Below the pieces are notes generated by a model, which saw only the letters and a list, made by a program, of their open reading frames with translations, had not been told where the DNA came from and made no database searches. A stretch of 64,000 nucleotides of DNA from Gonocerus acuteangulatus (taxonomy: Eukaryota; Arthropoda; Insecta; Hemiptera; Coreidae), in contig OX328132.1 in assembly GCA_946811695.1 (NCBI GenBank), positions 92,964,900 through 93,028,899 on the forward strand, read 5' to 3'. The translations under genes and the position numbers were made by a program. Shown piece after piece: positions 12,212 to 22,709 of the stretch (position 1 is its first letter; each line of letters begins with the position of its first letter).

Positions 12212-13420
12212 TTTTAGCACTTTCCTCCGAAGGAAAGTAGCTATTGAGGTTGCACTCATGACGGAATTTTTGAAAAATTTCTTCAAATCTTTATCGATCC
12301 TACCTAGTAGACACCGAAAATGACCCCCGTTAAAATTTATATAAATATATATATATGTCTGTTAACACGATAGCGGCCAGAGTTTTTGTTTTTTTCTTCA
12401 CGAAACGTGGTATATAGCGTTCAATTAGCAAACGATTGAACGAGTTCGTTAACCACCAAAATCGGTCCACCGGGAGGGGGGGGGGGTTTACCCCGGACCC
12501 AAAACACTAATTTGACCATGCCAGCCGTAGTTTTTGTTATATTTCAACGTAACTCGGTATTCGTTATGTTGATCTAAAGAGAGAAATACGTTGTAAAAAT
12601 AATCTAAATCGGTCCACCGGGAGGGGGGGGGGTTACCCCGGACCCAAAACACTAATTTGACCATGCCAGCCGTAGTTTTTGTTATATTTCAACGAAACTC
12701 GGTATTCGTTATGTTGATCTAAAGAGAGAAATACGTTGTAAAAATAATCTAAATAGGTTCATTAGGAAGGGGGGGGGGTTTACACCGGACCCACATTACC
12801 AATTTGCCACTACCCGCCGTAATTTTTGTTGCATTTCAACAAAACTCGGCATACGTGGTGGTAATCAACAGAGAAATTTTTTTTGTAAAAATGAACTAAA
12901 TCGGGTTATTTGGGGGGGGGTTTACTCCGGACCTAAAGTACTAATATACTCGTACCGGTCGTAATGTCTGCTGTTTTGTTACGAAACGCGGTATACGTCG
13001 TGGGTATCTCATGAGAAAGACGTGTTGTAAAAATGAAGTAAATCGGTCTATTGGAAAGGAGGGTTTACCTTAAACTCTGTTTCATTAAAATTAGCCCGCC
13101 AGACGTAGAATCCCAAAGCCGCCGCGAGGAGCGCTATCTCCCACAAGGGGGACTGTTCCTGCGTCAGATCAAAAGACGGAAAATGAAGTTTTTGTGTATT
13201 TATTAAGAAGTAAAGTATCATGTATTAACATAACTCTGGAAGCAAATTATTTACAAAATTAATAATTGAACAGTTCTCAAATGAAATGTAAATGAGCAGA
13301 ACTATTCACGTTTTTATTTTCTTTATATAGGTTATTTACATCAAATTATTCAGTAATGTAGTTTACACTACAAAAATTCTGAGGAAAGTGCTTAGTTATG
13401 CAGCTCCTGCGTGACGGACT
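12212..13420 (-). mobile_element. HINE-2 copy with five G-tract repeat units
   Basis: The copy at 54437-55669 matches over its whole length. In minus orientation the 5' end is near 13419 (gtccgtcacgcaggagctgc) and the 3' end near 12212, with a hairpin (ACTTTCC/GGAAAGT) followed by GCTAAAA. The ends, the position of the small TA run (12346-12357), the TGTCTGTTAACACG box next to it and cgttaaccaccaaaatcggt parallel HINE-1, so the two families are distantly related. The body holds about five units of about 145 bp starting near 12461, 12608, 12749, 12897 and 13042. Most units carry a G tract of 8-10. Confidence 0.7.
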
Positions 13421-14500
13421 TTTTTCATGTACAAGGAGTCCATTGGAATTTGATCAAATACTTTATAATCTTTAGTAAGTGGGGAAAATAAAAAAAATAT
13501 TGGGTTAAAAAAATATTATTAAATAAATAAGACGAAAGAAAGTCATTATATAATTTGAAAAGACAAATTTGATCCTGGAGTATTTGTGAAAATAAAACTC
13601 CATTATGAAAGCAGTGAGCCAGGCGTTTTCAGGCATATGTAGTTCATAAATGCGACGTCACGACCATGGGTCTATTTACCAACTCCTTTACCTTACCCTA
13701 CTTACCTTTCACAAGTTTTTAAAATGGAAGTTTTTTGTCCGCGACAGTTTAAAACAGAATTAATGAATGGCCTCCCATTCGAACTTTTCAACAGCGGTTT
13801 ACAAATTAATTTGACGGATATATCTGTAGAAACAAGCGATATCAGAATTCGCCGGGAGAAATTGCAATTAATTCCATCCCCTAGTACAGTGGTTCCCCAA
13901 GTTAGGAACCCACGAGCACCTTGTCCCCATGTCTCGTAGACATGTTTTCCGATTTTTCATCAGTTTTCATAGGCCCAATCCACAAATATTGTCAATTTTT
14001 ATGCGCTAGACTGCGAAATGAGACTGAAGGGTATAAATTGTTGAATTCATTTTGTAAGCAACATAGACTCATGAAGAAGCCTAAGTTTGTTTACAAAACT
14101 TATGGCAGTATGCTCAACGACCGAGTGCCAATTAAAACGCTATTACAACCAAATAAATTCTTTTGACTAAATGATCTTAATTTATTTTTAAGGTTTTATG
14201 ACAAATTGTTACCGATTAAATCAAAGTTCGAGGGGGGGGGGCTGCAGCCTCTTCAGCCCACTCTTATATACACCCATGGATTGGCCACGTAGAAATATTA
14301 CATATTGACTGCAAACTCGTACATTTTGGTATAAAAACACGTACTCAGGGCTATAAAAACATGTTATTACGTGGGGCACAAATGATTCCAGACCATCAAC
14401 ACCCTCAACATCGGATTCCTAAAAAATACTGTGGCAGAAAACGAAATGTTTCGAGATATCGTTTAGTTAGGAAACTAAAAATCCGCCACAAATTTAATAA
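13421..14500. other. AT-rich DNA with a hAT-like end and unassigned frames
   Basis: cagtggttccccaagttagg at 13890 resembles a hAT transposon end, but no partner end or TSD was found. Two adjacent frames (13724-13939 and 13921-14166, plus strand) have no recognised domain. The end of the second (aaccaaataaattcttttga) recurs at about 56855, so it is probably repeat-derived. 14225-14285 (ctgcagcctcttcagcccac) resembles the repeat at 33528-33773 in reverse. Confidence 0.4.
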
Positions 14501-14509
14501 CATCATTTA

Positions 14510-14712
14510 GGGTCTTTCCTCGATCCAGTGGCTAACGCCTAGGAATTTCATGCCGGAGATGCGGGCTCGGGCCCCGCCTGGAGCAAGTTGAGTTTTTTTT
14601 TCATTTCAGGGCCCTTTGAAAGAATTCCCTGCTGTACTGTGGATGTTTAGGAAGTGTGGAAACCTATAGAGACCTCGGCAATAATGGCCTGGATGCAGAA
14701 GCGTCGTAAATA
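14510..14712 (+). mobile_element. Diverged tRNA-derived SINE
   Basis: This is a diverged copy of the SINE that begins 40 bp downstream. It keeps the head tcgatccagtggctaacgcc, a B-box-like ggctcgggccccgcct, the body tgaaagaattccctgctg, and a tail ending gcgtcgtaaataatt. The A-rich tail is short. It sits head to tail with the better copy at 14751. Confidence 0.7.
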
Positions 14713-14750
14713 ATTAGTATACCTTTTTTCAAAATAACACCTATTTATGG

Positions 14751-14913
14751 GGGTCTTCCGTGGTCTAGTGGCTAGCGCCTTGGATTCATAAGCGGGAGAC
14801 GGTGGGTTCGATTCCCACCTCCGGCAGGAATTTTCTCATGTCTGGGCTCGCTGGGAAAATTCCTCGCTGCACCCTGGATGTCGGCGCTAATGACGTAGAT
14901 GTAGATGCGCCGT

Positions 14914-14944
<31 letters not shown>

Positions 14945-14945
14945 A
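14751..14945 (+). mobile_element. Full-length tRNA-Glu-like SINE
   Basis: The head (about 14753-14828) resembles a tRNA. The A-box side ggtctagtggctag matches the tRNA-Glu 5' arm, and the B box ggttcgattcc is perfect. The body contains ctgggaaaattcctcgctgc. The 3' tail forms a hairpin, CGGCGC (loop taatgacgtagatgtagat) GCGCCG, followed by a poly-A run with a few G interruptions. Pol III transcription from the internal A and B boxes is expected for this class. The same tail hairpin occurs on the 5S-derived SINE at 32272-32468. Confidence 0.9.
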
Positions 14946-15380
14946 GAAGAAGGAGAGAACTAACTAAATATCAAGTTTATGTTTTCAGGAAGTCCTTCAT
15001 AGATCAAATACCTAGTGTGCTAGTAATTATACCAATAATTGACATGAACAAACTGTTATCTAAAGGTCATAAAATAAACGCACACAACTGGGTAAATTTA
15101 TCTGTATCATTATCGTGGAGCTATTATTTTTATAGCTCAGTGACTCATTGATATTAACTCATCCTAATAAACTTTATTTTTTCAAATATCTGTTGCACTT
15201 TCTAACACTAACACTTAATTTATAAAAAGTGTTTCCATATATTTCATACATCTGATTTGTATAAGACCGACACATTCGAAAATGCAAGCACCTTTTTTCC
15301 CGAATGTGAACATTTACGCCTGAGTTGTTTTGGTAGGAAATTTTTAAGACTTTCGAAGTATTACTTTTCATTTACTAAAA
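14946..15380. other. AT-rich DNA, nothing assignable
   Basis: No recognisable frame, RNA or repeat end. Confidence 0.45.
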
Positions 15381-15384
15381 GTTT

Positions 15385-16016
15385 GTAACCCTTTTCGGGA
15401 ACAACTACAAACAATTTCAAAGTTTTAAGCACATATTTCTCCGATTGACATCGCCCCAAATTACATCAGAAACTTTTATGTAGTGAATTTTGTTCGCTTT
15501 TGAATAGTCACATTTCACTTATCACGATTTCCCAACCGTTTTCGAGATATTTTAGAAAATATACCAAGTTCCCAAAACGATTCTTGTCTTTTAATAAAGT
15601 ATTTTTTTCGTATATTTCCATATCTCCAAATACAACCAAAACTTAAATGTCTTAAATTAGATGAATATCTAACTACTAGAATAACTTTCAACTGAATCAA
15701 TCGTTTCAGATAACCCAAACTGAAAATTAGTTTGGAAACTTAGTTGTATTAATCTCGTTAACGATACAGATATCGCTTTAAAAATGGTTTCAATCGTTTT
15801 CCTTCCTTAAGGAAGCTATGAAACGAGTATCTACAAGCATATGAACTGGAAAACGTAAGCCTTACGTTTTATTAAGCAAGAATTTCGCTCCAGAAATCAT
15901 ATTCCCATGTATGGATTCTGCTGGTTAACGAACTTGGCCGTTCAAATTGGACGAAATATTTTTGACCAAATTTCACAAAACTCGGACAATTTTTGAGCCG
16001 GGAAGAGAGCGAACAG

Positions 16017-16067
<51 letters not shown>

Positions 16068-16114
16068 TATAAATATATAAATATATATATATATATAAAT
16101 ATATATATATAAAT

Positions 16115-16147
<33 letters not shown>

Positions 16148-16148
16148 A

Positions 16149-16203
<55 letters not shown>

Positions 16204-16205
16204 AA

Positions 16206-16285
<80 letters not shown>

Positions 16286-16440
16286 TATATATATCCATGT
16301 ACAAATTTGAACCAATGTTATGTACGTGATCTATCCCGGATGGCACTGATGTTATGTATGATTGCACTTCCGGATTCCGTCATGAGGCCACCCTCATGAG
16401 CGGGTTTCCCCCATTGGAGAGAGGGAGGAACTGCACTAAA
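15385..16440 (+). mobile_element. HINE-1 copy with a very long compound TA array
   Basis: The block order matches the copy at 39894-41370: gttttaagcacatatttctc, then aaccgttttcgagatatttt, the lead-in to the array, the array itself, then a 3' end with gagagagggaggaactgcac and taaaac. The usual 5' terminal segment was not found. The array is 16019-16295. Confidence 0.65.
16019..16295. repeat. Compound (TA)n/(TAAA) array, about 275 bp
   Basis: TA runs are broken at regular points by an extra AA (ataaatatata), so the array has its own higher-order pattern. It produces long Tyr-Ile reading frames that are not genes. Confidence 0.95.
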
Positions 16441-16850
16441 ACAGATATAAAGTATTAAAAAAGAATATTTATTTAAATTAGCCGAATTTGGCATTAACCC
16501 TGAATTCCATCGAGTATTCGAATGAAAAGAAGACGTGATTACGAGTGCTAGAATAGTTCATTCACTACTTACTCTCGTTTAATGACGAGACGAGAAAAGG
16601 CCGTACAGAGAATTTGTAGCATGCAACTATCAATCGAACACATAGTGACAGACTTCCTGGACTGGGACTACTTGGACATTCCACGTGACATGTATGACTG
16701 AAGGTAGCCCATATTTGAACAAGAACATTTACGGGAAAACATATACAACATATTATAAAACTTATAGACAATAACAAAACGACAGAGATAAAAACTAGGA
16801 TTTTTAAATCCACTCACTGTTTTTTGGCCTCAGTCCTGGAGTCTTATCAG
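16441..16850. other. No assignable content
   Basis: The frame at 16565-16813 (minus) is hydrophobic near its start but shows no family, splice context or initiation support. Confidence 0.4.
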
Positions 16851-16868
16851 GAGTAGGATAATAAATTG

Positions 16869-17350
16869 GTCAACAAAAATGGTGATTTATAAAACCCTCA
16901 TTCGACCAGTGTTGACATACGGCTCAGAGACGTGAACAATTTCCAAAATGAGCAGGCGCTCCTAATTCACGAGAGAAGGATACTGCGATCTATTTTTCGG
17001 GGGACTATGCGATGGCCATGGAGAAGAAGAACCAACATGGAGCTGTATGAGGCGTATAAGGAAAGAAGTGTTGTCCATTTCATCCGTGTGGGAAGACCCA
17101 GATGGGCTGGCCACGTGGCTCGCATGGATCCAACAGCACTGTCAAGGAAGACGATGGAAGATGTGCTCCATTGAAGCAGAAGACGTGGGAGGCCGAAGCT
17201 CCGCTGGAAGGATGGAGTAGCTCGTGACGCTAGGACCCTATTAGGCCTACAGAATTGGATGGTTGCTGTACAAGATCGGGATAGCAGGCGGAGGCTGATT
17301 CAGAAGGCCCCGAATGGGTTGGGAGCCAATTAAGTAAGTAAGTAAGTAAT
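16869..17350 (+). pseudogene. 3' end of an RTE-like LINE (reverse transcriptase C-terminus)
   Basis: The reading is M-V-I-Y-K-T-L-I-R-P-V-L-T-Y-G-S-E-T, then a stop in place of the usual Trp and a one-base frameshift. It continues as HERRILRSIFRGTMRW, a stretch with GRPRWAGHVARMD, then GRPKLRWKDGVARDARTLLG, RDSRRRLIQKA and a natural-looking stop at LGAN. This order is the C-terminal end of RTE-type LINE proteins widespread in arthropods. A TAAG tetranucleotide tail follows (17333-17350), the microsatellite-type 3' end common in such LINEs. The copy is strongly 5' truncated and has a second stop after DVLH. Confidence 0.85.
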
Positions 17351-17509
17351 TATAAAACTTACATGAACAGAACTTTGAATACATTTTTTTTTTCAACTTT
17401 GATTAATTGTAAAATTGAATATATATCTATAATATTGTATAATTAGATGTCAAATTATTTGTATAAATGGATAAAAATGTAAAACTTCAATTGTGTAATT
17501 AAAAGAATA

Positions 17510-17572
17510 TGCAATAATTGTATTGAGGGAATCGCCTTTGTTGCGGCAGCTCATAAATAAATAAAATAATTT
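17510..17572 (+). mobile_element. LINE 3' tail fragment with (AAAT)n
   Basis: gaatcgcctttgttgcggca is followed by gctcataaataaataaa. A matching tail (gcgattcgccaagttgcgaa then gccttatcaataaataaata) lies at 20605-20658. They look like extremely 5'-truncated retroposon tails. No coding part is present. Confidence 0.5.
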
Positions 17573-18270
17573 AAATTACTGCTAGTATATTTTAATTTAA
17601 AAGTAACCGAAATTTAAATTTATCCTTGATGCAATAATATCGCCAACTCATACAATTGAATATTAAGGGCATGTAATTTCATAAAATAAGGATATTTTTA
17701 AAGATATAAAATCATTTAAATTCATAATAATCGTCGCTTTTTTTTGAGTAATTCGCTAAGTATACGAAGCTCCTGCAGGGCTTTTTAATGGTTTAATCGA
17801 ATATGGACGTTTAGAATTGCCAACTCAAAGTGGCCTTCCTATGTAAAATGACCCAGTTAGCTGCAATTGACGAACGAGGTAATTTGTCAAGAGATAAAAC
17901 GGATTGCAGGGTTGTAAACTATGTGCAGCCTTGTTTGAACAAGTGTTCATTACGCTTCAACAGCCTCAGCTCATTGAAAAATGTAGGAGGATATTTCCTG
18001 AAGAATTTTCGTGGAGGTTTGTTACTTGACAAAATTTGTTTCTTCTTTGGCATTTTGGTTAATGTTAAGATAAATATTAATTGGCATTAGCGTCGGAAAG
18101 AACAACGATTATTATATTATTATGGCAGAGATTTAAAATGAATTTTAAGCCATATCCGGGTTAGAAAAGATTGGTATCCGATGGATAACCCGTCCTAAAA
18201 TTCGTTGTCAATAATAAATGGACTGTGAAATTTAACATATACATTATTCACCGACTCACAGGAACTGCTT
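17573..18270. other. AT-rich DNA, nothing assignable
   Basis: The frame at 17830-18090 (plus) has no recognisable domain. Confidence 0.45.
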
Positions 18271-18279
18271 ATTAATTGC

Positions 18280-18655
18280 GTCTGTCCCTTCTTATCTCTA
18301 GTGTCATTTAGAAAGCATAGAATAGAAACAGTTAATGTTTTATTTTGATCCTTCGTGAAAAATGAAAACACTTGTAAAAAAGTATACAAAAAATCTCAAA
18401 GAGAAGATATTAGGCGCAACAACAGGAATCTGATTACTATCGCTATAGGCAAGCACTAAAATATTCTCATTTTTTGATATTGCCTTAATAATGGTTTCAT
18501 TCGTTTCCTTATGTAAGAAACCTAGAAAAAGTGTGCCTGGAGTAAGCTTAACAATTGTTTTCACGCGGATTTCGCAGAAAAAAGTGTTCCGATCAACGGC
18601 TTCTGCTGATTAACGAACTTGACCGTTTAAATTCGAATTTTTTTTTTTGTATAAA
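18280..18655 (+). mobile_element. HINE-1 fragment
   Basis: It shares ctagtgtcatttagaaagca, tagaatagaaacag, then gccttaataatggtttcatt and gattaacgaacttgaccgtt with the long HINE-1 copies, in the same order. It runs into a T run and the TA array at 18663. Confidence 0.6.
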
Positions 18656-18658
18656 CAT

Positions 18659-18662
<4 letters not shown>

Positions 18663-18714
<52 letters not shown>
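18663..18714. repeat. (TA)n microsatellite
   Basis: Pure TA run left of the palindrome at 18748. Confidence 0.97.
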
Positions 18715-18720
<6 letters not shown>

Positions 18721-18747
18721 GTTTGATGTTATTTTTCGTCGCTGGGA

Positions 18748-19004
18748 TAGTATTTTTGGATGGAACGGCATTTTTCTCCAGCGGTGGTACTCCTCCTCAC
18801 TTCTTCCTGGAATATTTCGATGGATTCATCTCCATCTTCTTCAGCCAGGTACTTGTTTCTTCCTCGGTGGTAGCCAAGGGAAAATGGCTACCACCGAGGA
18901 AGAAACAAGTACCTGGCTGAAGAAGATGGAGATGAATCCATCGAAATATTCCAGGAAGAAGTGAGGAGGAGTACCACCGCTGGAGAAAAATGCCGTTCCA
19001 TCCA

Positions 19005-19012
<8 letters not shown>
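18748..19012. repeat. Perfect or near-perfect palindrome, arms about 128 bp
   Basis: The left arm (about 18750-18877, from ttttggatggaacggcattt to cctcggtggtagcc) is repeated inverted at about 18884-19011, with a loop of about 6 nt. No mismatch was noticed on reading. TA arrays flank both sides. The outer end shares acggcattnctccagcggt with the palindrome at 762-1050. Mirror-image frames across it are by-products. If transcribed it would give a long double-stranded hairpin. Confidence 0.9.
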
Positions 19013-19070
<58 letters not shown>

Positions 19071-19080
19071 ATTATATATA
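19009..19080. repeat. (TA)n microsatellite
   Basis: TA run with two interruptions, right of the palindrome. Confidence 0.95.
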
Positions 19081-19447
19081 TTTTTTATAATTTGAAACAC
19101 TGTCTGCACTTTTGGATAACGTCGATTCGATTTCATTATATCGGAGAATCATAATACATAAAAACACTAATTAAACCACTATTATGTTATGTCAGATTTC
19201 TTAAATCAATCTTAATACATATAAACGCTTATGTCGTCTTATGATTTACATTATAAATCAATATTAATAAATACAAACTCTTATCGTGTCGCCATTACAC
19301 CATGGCGTCAATTTTATGATAAAGTTTTATTTAAATAAAGACCAATAGCTAAAACAATGGACTCTAAAAACGTGATGAATAAAAAAATATAGTTAAATAG
19401 TACAATTAGAGGTAAGAAATTAGAATATGAGTTTTTAATACGAGTAT

Positions 19448-19680
19448 ATATTCCCTTCCCTCCCCTTTCTTCCTTCTCTCTCTCCTCCCCTATTCTTCTT
19501 TCCCTCCCCTCCCCTCTTCTACCTTCTCTCCACTCCCCTCCCATTCTTCCATCTCACCCCTCCCCCCCCTTCTCACTTATTCTGCCCCCTTCCACCCTTC
19601 CTTTTTCTCCTCTCCTCTCTCCACCCTTTTTCACTGCTCCATCTCTCTTATCCCCTGTCCTCTCTTTTCCTGTTACCCTC
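19448..19680. repeat. Polypyrimidine tract, about 230 bp
   Basis: The plus strand is almost only C and T (ccttccctcccctttcttcc and on). It therefore reads as purine-rich G runs on the strand of the PDZ gene, about 120 nt past the donor of the small exon at 19801-19853. Mirror-type triplex or G-run splicing effects are possible but not shown. Confidence 0.85.
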
Positions 19681-19800
19681 TATACTCTTAATCACTCCGG
19701 CGTCTACTATTTCTAATTATAATCATTCGTTCACCTCCTTGTCCATAAATGTGTAGGAGGAAAACAGATGTTTTGAAATCTAAGTTATAAAAAATCTTAC

Positions 19801-19853
19801 CTTTAATTTGATCTTTATCATTGTCCTTGATTTGTATATCCTCCGGCTTAGTC
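19801..19853 (-). CDS. Probable small internal exon of the PDZ-protein gene
   Basis: On the minus strand a strong pyrimidine tract ending GCAG precedes 19853, and GTAAGA follows 19801, so 53 nt are bounded by good acceptor and donor sites. The upstream exon (to 23949) leaves two bases (CC) of a codon. The first base here (G) completes a proline codon, and the frame then reads TKPEDIQIKDNDKDQIK with one base left over (phase 1). The join is open with no stop, which supports membership. The implied intron is about 4.1 kb and full of TE remnants. The peptide is charged and low in complexity and shows no domain. The next exon was not found. Transcript data could show it belongs elsewhere. Confidence 0.55.
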
Positions 19854-20530
19854 CTGCAAAAAAAATAAAAAAAAAATAGAAAAACCTCAATAAAGTTACC
19901 AATTTTGCTCACATTCAAGTTTACAAATTCTATTGTGTTTCCTTTCACAAACCCGATTATCCCGTTTTTCAGAAAATGCTGGGTATTAGCCGAAATTGTT
20001 AACACTTCATAAACAAGTTTAATGAAAAAAAACACGGTCTGTGAAATTCATTGAATTTATTGAAACATAATAAAATTTATAATATCGGTGGTAAGAGATA
20101 TGATGGTGGGAAAATTGTGTAGTCTTGACATAAATTTTGTAAGTACAGGATCAATAGTTTTTAATTTCTTGGTTATTTGCTAAAATGTTACAATACTATC
20201 AGGTTAGTTTGTATTTGTATTACAAAGGTTGCCGTGTTCAGGGATGTGCTTTATTTACGCAGCACTACATAAATTGACTATTAAAGGCGGTTCCACGATT
20301 TTCAATGTATTTCTCCATAAGAAGATTAATTATTTAAAATTTAAAAACCAATTCAATTGGATTTAGTGAATGATTAAATATTAATTAAAAATAAAAATAT
20401 TTTATTTTAGAATGCATGAAATAAAAACTAATTTGGTTGACAGAAATTAATATTTAATCATTGAGTAAATTCACAAATTAAGAAATATGATTAATATTCA
20501 AATATTTTAAGTTTTTTATATTAACTGTTT

Positions 20531-20536
<6 letters not shown>

Positions 20537-20566
<30 letters not shown>
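20537..20566. repeat. (TA)n microsatellite
   Basis: Short pure TA run. Confidence 0.95.
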
Positions 20567-20567
<1 letters not shown>

Positions 20568-20604
20568 TATTTTATTTTACAATTAATTTGTTAATGTGTT
20601 ACAA

Positions 20605-20660
20605 TTGACCAGGCGATTCGCCAAGTTGCGAAGCCTTATCAATAAATAAATAAATATTTT
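20605..20660 (+). mobile_element. LINE 3' tail fragment with (AAAT)n
   Basis: Matches the tail at 17510-17572 (gcgattcgcc, then a short A/T tail of aaataaataaat). Confidence 0.5.
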
Positions 20661-20682
20661 ATAATTATTCATTAAATGACCC

Positions 20683-20945
20683 TAAGCTCAAATATATATA
20701 ACTGGCGAATAAGGCGGAAGGTCAATAAAATATCGTCACACACTTTTACACTTTTATTTATCTGCTAGTGGAAGGTTCCATTCAGGTTGAGGCTGAATTT
20801 AATGTTTAAGTGTGTTTCCCTTAAGAGGCACCAAAAAGGGTGCGAAACATGTATGGAAGATAAATAAAAGTGTAAAACTGTGTGGCGATATTTTATTGAC
20901 CTTCCGCCTTATTCGCCAGTTATATTTTATTTTAGTTTGAGCTTT
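20683..20945. mobile_element. MITE with about 80-bp inverted ends and a hammerhead-like core
   Basis: The ends are inverted copies. The left arm contains taactggcgaataaggcgga and aggtcaataaaatatcg; the right arm contains cgatattttattgaccttcc and gccttattcgccagtta. The middle (20815-20858) holds ttaagaggcaccaaaaaggg and tgcgaaacatgtatgg, the same arrangement as the motif at 42408-42449. It has T for G in the conserved CTGA, so it should be inactive. Confidence 0.75.
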
Positions 20946-21116
20946 GTCTGGTTTCTTTCTTTTTTTAGAATTTTTGCAGTTGTGAACTCGAATACGTGTT
21001 TATATTTTACGAATTGTAAATGTTAGAGTAGTTTTATTATTCTGAACATCTACATTTTTAACGTGCCCTTTTATCATTTTTTTTTTAGCGAAGTAAAACG
21101 ACTCGCAAATAAATTA

Positions 21117-21118
<2 letters not shown>

Positions 21119-21176
<58 letters not shown>
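21119..21176. repeat. (TA)n microsatellite
   Basis: Pure TA run directly before the SINE-C head. Confidence 0.97.
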
Positions 21177-21177
<1 letters not shown>

Positions 21178-21178
<1 letters not shown>

Positions 21179-21790
21179 GGGCAAGGTTAGCTCAGAGGTA
21201 AAGCCAGGGCCGCCACATCTCAGTGCCGGGCCCGGGACCAGATCCCGGGCCCCCACTTCTCTGAGCTTTGCTATAGGACTTTGGACATTTCTAAAAATCA
21301 AAACATTGTGTATTTGGCGGGAGTACAGAAAGAGGATTGGGTCACCGTCTTTCCCTCCAGACACGGCCTGAGCCTTTCTTATCTTTAAATTCAAAGTAAA
21401 CATCGTCCGACAATCGGTGCAACGAAGGTCACTTTCGGTACTTGTAGTTTTATTACGACTCGTAATGAAATATACTATTCTATCAGTGCACTTGTTTTGT
21501 CTTTTATGTAAAATAAAAAAAATATAAATCCCATTGCAATAAATATAGGCTAAGCCCGTCTATATTTCAAAACCACATTCTTTTTACATGCTAATACATA
21601 AATTTTTACAGTGCCGGTAGCCCCCCCCCCATGTGGCGGCCCTGGGTAGAGCACTAAAGATTTTATCTTCTAGTATCGGCGTTCGAAGGTTGGAGTCGGG
21701 GACCCAGACCATCCCTAGGCTCAAAAAGCCTTTAATTAATTTAATAATCGATACCTGCTAAGGCGAAAATCAGGCGGCCGGATCTTGGAA
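21178..21790 (+). mobile_element. SINE-C copy, tRNA-Ala-like head, split by a hAT-like MITE
   Basis: Removing 21205-21652 restores a tRNA-like head: A box ttagctcagaggta with gagc, and a B-box-like gttcgaaggttggagtc at 21684. The body ccctaggctcaaaaagcctt and taattaatttaataat is shared with the copy at 57998-58292. The end reads aaaatcaggcggccgg, also shared. The 5' arm resembles tRNA-Ala. This SINE family differs from the tRNA-Glu-like one and lacks its tail hairpin. Confidence 0.65.
21205..21644. mobile_element. hAT-like MITE, 440 bp, with 8-bp TSD
   Basis: The ends are CAGGGCCGCCACAT (21205) and its exact inverse ATGTGGCGGCCCTG (to 21644). The flanks are ggtaaagc (21197-21204) and ggtagagc (21645-21652), an 8-bp duplication with one mismatch. 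hAT elements make 8-bp duplications and often have CAGGG-type ends. It has no transposase frame. It interrupts the tRNA-like head of a SINE between A and B boxes, so it is younger than that SINE. Confidence 0.8.
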
Positions 21791-22709
21791 CCAAATTTGG
21801 AGGGTCGATAAAGGCTCGAAAGTTACACATTTTCCTCCGATTTGAGTGTTTCTACGCGTTCTGGAATCGACGTTGTATGCTAAAACATTTACATTTTTAT
21901 TTTATTTTGTGTATCAATTGTTACAAGTACCTTTTGATATAATACAACAGTTATTTATATGGGCGGAATAAAAAAGATCTCTTCTTTTTAAAAAGCCCAA
22001 GGACGTAAAAATGGGATTATCCCAAGGCGAGATATTGAATTTCAATGATATTTGCCACATTAAGATTTCCGAGAGTGCTGATTTTAAATCTGGTATTAAT
22101 TTGTGTGTTCGAAAAATTTCCACCTATAGCTGTTTTTAAGCATTCGTTGCCTGGACTATATGGTGCATATGCCAGTTGGAATGAGGAATCATCAGATGTA
22201 AGGATTGAGTGCATTGGGAAAGGGGATTTAGTTGCACGGTTGGCCAACAGATGGCTCGCTATTTGCCTACTTGCAGTGCCATCTAGTGGACCTTGAGCAA
22301 ACTACCACCCCTCTCTTTTATCAATTCTTATATGGTTCATTAATGAAATAATAAAATATTCTTGATTTTATTTACAATTTGAGGATTAACATATAGCAAA
22401 ACGTGTGTAATCATTAGTTAAATGTGAATTGAAATAATCTTTATTTAAAAATCAATAACCGGCAAAAATTTGCTTTTGATTAACTAAAACAATAATTTAT
22501 TCATTCTTTTAAAAATAATTAAAATATAGGAATAAACTAATAAAAAACTATCCGAAATGTTTCGTGATCACGCATCGCAACACGTAGGGATCTAAATTAT
22601 TAAATATTTGCTGACATTCTTAAAGGAATTTCATTGAGACAAACAAACTCAAAACAGAATAATGACACCTGGATGTATCACATCTACACAAAAGGTCGTG
22701 ATTCACATT
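21791..22709. other. No assignable gene
   Basis: Frames at 22017-22296 on both strands are open for about 75-83 codons, but no family could be recognised. This stretch lies within the proposed intron of the PDZ gene. Confidence 0.4.

Noticed and set aside
14751..14828. A functional tRNA-Glu gene
   Set aside because: The head is followed by a SINE body and poly-A, and the acceptor stem does not pair properly; it is a SINE head.
15872..16367. Long Tyr-Ile reading frames (141-147 codons)
   Set aside because: They are translations of the TA array; no initiation or conserved sequence outside the repeat.
18555..19136. Three overlapping frames across the palindrome
   Set aside because: Mirror-image frames of an inverted repeat joined to TA arrays; no protein family.
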